Source: Pseudomonadota bacterium (GTDB lineage Bacteria; Pseudomonadota; Gammaproteobacteria; Xanthomonadales; Xanthomonadaceae). Taken from it: a stretch of 16,070 bases of DNA. Shown one piece after another: positions 14,823 to 16,070 of this stretch (positions are counted from its first letter, which is position 1; each line of letters begins with the position of its first letter). Location of the stretch: the NCBI GenBank assembly GCA_023393895.1, contig JAEXBT010000107.1:1-16070 (forward strand), read 5' to 3'. The translations under genes were made by a program, and so were the position numbers. The notes under the pieces are model-generated. The model saw nothing but the letters and a program-made list of their open reading frames with translations, was not told where the DNA came from and made no database searches.

Positions 14823-15370
14823 CGCCGAGCCTATCCGCTGCGCTGGCCGATGCCGAGATCGTCCACGACCGCGAAGCGATCGCCGCCGCCATCGAAGGCA
14901 TGGCCGATGCGATCCGCGCCGAGTACGACAATGACGCGCCGCCACCGCTCTACGTCACCGTGATGAACGGTGGCATGCCGTTTGCCAGCGCGCTGGCGAT
15001 GGCGCTGGGCGAGCGTGGCCTCGACCTCGAGTTCGACTATCTGCACGCCACCCGTTACCGCGGCCAGACCAGTGGCTCGGGCCTTGCCTGGCTGCATCGC
15101 CCGCAGGTGTCGATGCGTGGGCGTCGTGTGCTGCTGGTCGATGACATCCTCGACGAGGGCCACACCATGCTCGCCGTGCGACGCTGGTGCGAGGACCAGG
15201 GCGCGGAGGACGTGCGCATTGCGGTACTGGCCGAGAAGAAGCACGATCGCTGCGTCGAGGGCATCTGCGCGGACTACATCGGGCTGGAGGTGCCGGACCG
15301 TTACGTGTTCGGCTATGGCATGGATTATCACGAGCAGGGTCGCAACCTGCCGGCGATCTACGCGTTGTGA
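14819..15370 (+). CDS. hpt: Hypoxanthine-guanine phosphoribosyltransferase
   Basis: This 183-residue type I phosphoribosyltransferase joins a 6-oxopurine base to PRPP to make IMP (or GMP). The PRPP-binding motif is VLLVDDILDEGHTM at about 104-117. The early motif VTVMNGGMPFASAL supplies the pyrophosphate loop, and FDYLHATRYRGQTSG is the flexible loop. The C-terminal VPDRYVFGYGMDY matches hypoxanthine-type enzymes (base-stacking aromatic and the DRYVFGYGMD element). It overlaps nagZ by four bases and is 10 bases ahead of the phosphorylase gene. Hypoxanthine released by that phosphorylase would be its direct substrate. The adenine-specific family is less likely given this C-terminus. Confidence 0.92.
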   Translation: MTPSLSAALADAEIVHDREAIAAAIEGMADAIRAEYDNDAPPPLYVTVMNGGMPFASALAMALGERGLDLEFDYLHATRYRGQTSGSGLAWLHRPQVSMRGRRVLLVDDILDEGHTMLAVRRWCEDQGAEDVRIAVLAEKKHDRCVEGICADYIGLEVPDRYVFGYGMDYHEQGRNLPAIYAL

Positions 15371-15380
15371 GGCCGTGGCG

Positions 15381-16070
15381 ATGACCCTCGACCTTGCGAT
15401 CATCGGCGGCACCGGCGTGTATGCGCTGGCCGACATCGCCGATGCGGAGGCCCACCAGCCGGTCACGCCCTACGGGCCGCCCTCGGGGCCGATCCGGGTG
15501 GGCACGCTGTCGGGCCGGCGCGTGGCCTTCCTGGCCCGCCATGGCGAGGGTCATTCGATTCCGCCGCATCGCATCAACTATCGCGCCAACCTGGCCGCGC
15601 TGAAGGCGCTCGGTGCGCAGCGCGTGCTCGCGCTCAACACCGTCGGTGGCATTACCGCGCAGTGCCCGCCGCGCGCGCTGGTGATGCCCGACCAGCTCAT
15701 CGACTACACATGGGGCCGCATCTCGACGCTGTGCGAGGAACCGGGCAGCGAGGTGCTGCACGTCGACTTCGGCGATCCCTACAGCCAGTCGCTCCGCGCC
15801 CTGGTCGCGGTGGCGGCCGAGCGTGCCGGCGTCGCGCTGGTCGAACAGGGTTGCTACGGCGCCACGCAGGGGCCGCGGCTTGAAACGAAGGCGGAAATCG
15901 CGCGGATGAAGCGCGACGGCTGCGATCTGGTGGGCATGACCGGCATGCCGGAGGCCGGGCTGGCACGCGAACTCGGCCTCGAGTACGCCTGCCTCGGCAT
16001 CGTCGCCAACTGGGCGGCAGGCGCCGGGCCCGATCCGGACGAGGTGATCACGATGGACGAGGTGCTGGCC
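15381..16070 (+). CDS. S-methyl-5'-thioinosine phosphorylase (partial, runs off right edge)
   Basis: The first 230 residues of a PNP/MTAP-family phosphorylase are present. Motifs include IGGTGVY (phosphate loop), ARHGEGHSIPPHRINYRAN, NTVGGI, DQLIDYT, YGATQGPRLET and MTGMPEAGLARE. Asn210 in CLGIVANWAAG aligns with an Asp that methylthioadenosine phosphorylases use to bind the adenine amino group, and Ala212 replaces the second Asp. That favours a 6-oxopurine such as methylthioinosine. Pseudomonas aeruginosa has a methylthioinosine phosphorylase (PA3004) next to nagZ (PA3005), the same neighbourhood. ATG 15381 has GAGG at 15369-15372, eight bases upstream; a GTG at 15375 is in frame but worse placed. 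The 3' end lies outside the window. Confidence 0.88.
   Translation, partial: MTLDLAIIGGTGVYALADIADAEAHQPVTPYGPPSGPIRVGTLSGRRVAFLARHGEGHSIPPHRINYRANLAALKALGAQRVLALNTVGGITAQCPPRALVMPDQLIDYTWGRISTLCEEPGSEVLHVDFGDPYSQSLRALVAVAAERAGVALVEQGCYGATQGPRLETKAEIARMKRDGCDLVGMTGMPEAGLARELGLEYACLGIVANWAAGAGPDPDEVITMDEVLA

Noticed and set aside
1..16070. CRISPR arrays, tRNA genes, insertion sequences, phage or defence genes
   Set aside because: No spaced direct repeats, cloverleaf-like sequences, transposase or integrase motifs, or defence domains were seen; every long open frame that fits a family is a core or envelope gene.

Overview
The window is a dense, G+C-rich (roughly two-thirds by eye) stretch of gammaproteobacterial core chromosome. 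The gene order rseA(end)-mucD-lepA-lepB-DUF4845-rnc-era-recO, the nagZ-hpt-mtnP block, and protein sequences that match what I remember of Xanthomonas and relatives point to a member of the Xanthomonadaceae (Lysobacter/Luteimonas/Xanthomonas group). This assignment comes from recall of protein families, not from a search. No tRNA, rRNA, CRISPR, insertion sequence or phage gene is visible, and no gene-free gap exceeds about 95 bases.

Left block (1-7294, + strand). It opens with the tail of the anti-sigma factor RseA, followed directly by the periplasmic protease MucD, the envelope-stress end of the sigma-E locus with no rseB between them. Next come translation and export genes: lepA (EF4), lepB (signal peptidase I), a small DUF4845 membrane protein, rnc (RNase III), era (ribosome-assembly GTPase) and recO (recombination mediator). 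The lepA leader holds a strong hairpin, a -10-like box and a tiny SD-led reading frame overlapping the lepA start. era has a -10-like box exactly where a leaderless transcript would be expected.

Middle block (7283-11031). A stand-alone REC-Hpt phosphorelay protein lies on the - strand, its end overlapping recO tail-to-tail. It diverges, across only 19 bases, from a three-gene + strand operon: a YdbH-like AsmA-type protein, a lipoprotein that looks like YnbE and YdbL joined in one chain, and an unrecognised exported two-cysteine protein. In E. coli, YdbH/YnbE/YdbL form an inner-to-outer-membrane phospholipid bridge, so this is most likely a lipid-transport module in a compact form. A hairpin plus T-rich tail probably ends the operon.

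Right block (11100-16070, + strand). rlmD (23S rRNA m5U methyltransferase, TTG start), a CYTH/triphosphate-tunnel protein 3 bases behind it, a FrnE-type DsbA-family oxidoreductase with a second C-terminal Cys pair, then nagZ (peptidoglycan recycling), hpt (hypoxanthine phosphoribosyltransferase) and a truncated S-methyl-5'-thioinosine phosphorylase. The last two form a short route from methylthioinosine to hypoxanthine to IMP.

Most of the window is ordinary core genome. The most interesting points are the apparent YnbE-YdbL fusion with a relic signal peptide inside it, the lepA leader architecture, and the orphan REC-Hpt gene wedged between recO and the lipid-transport operon.
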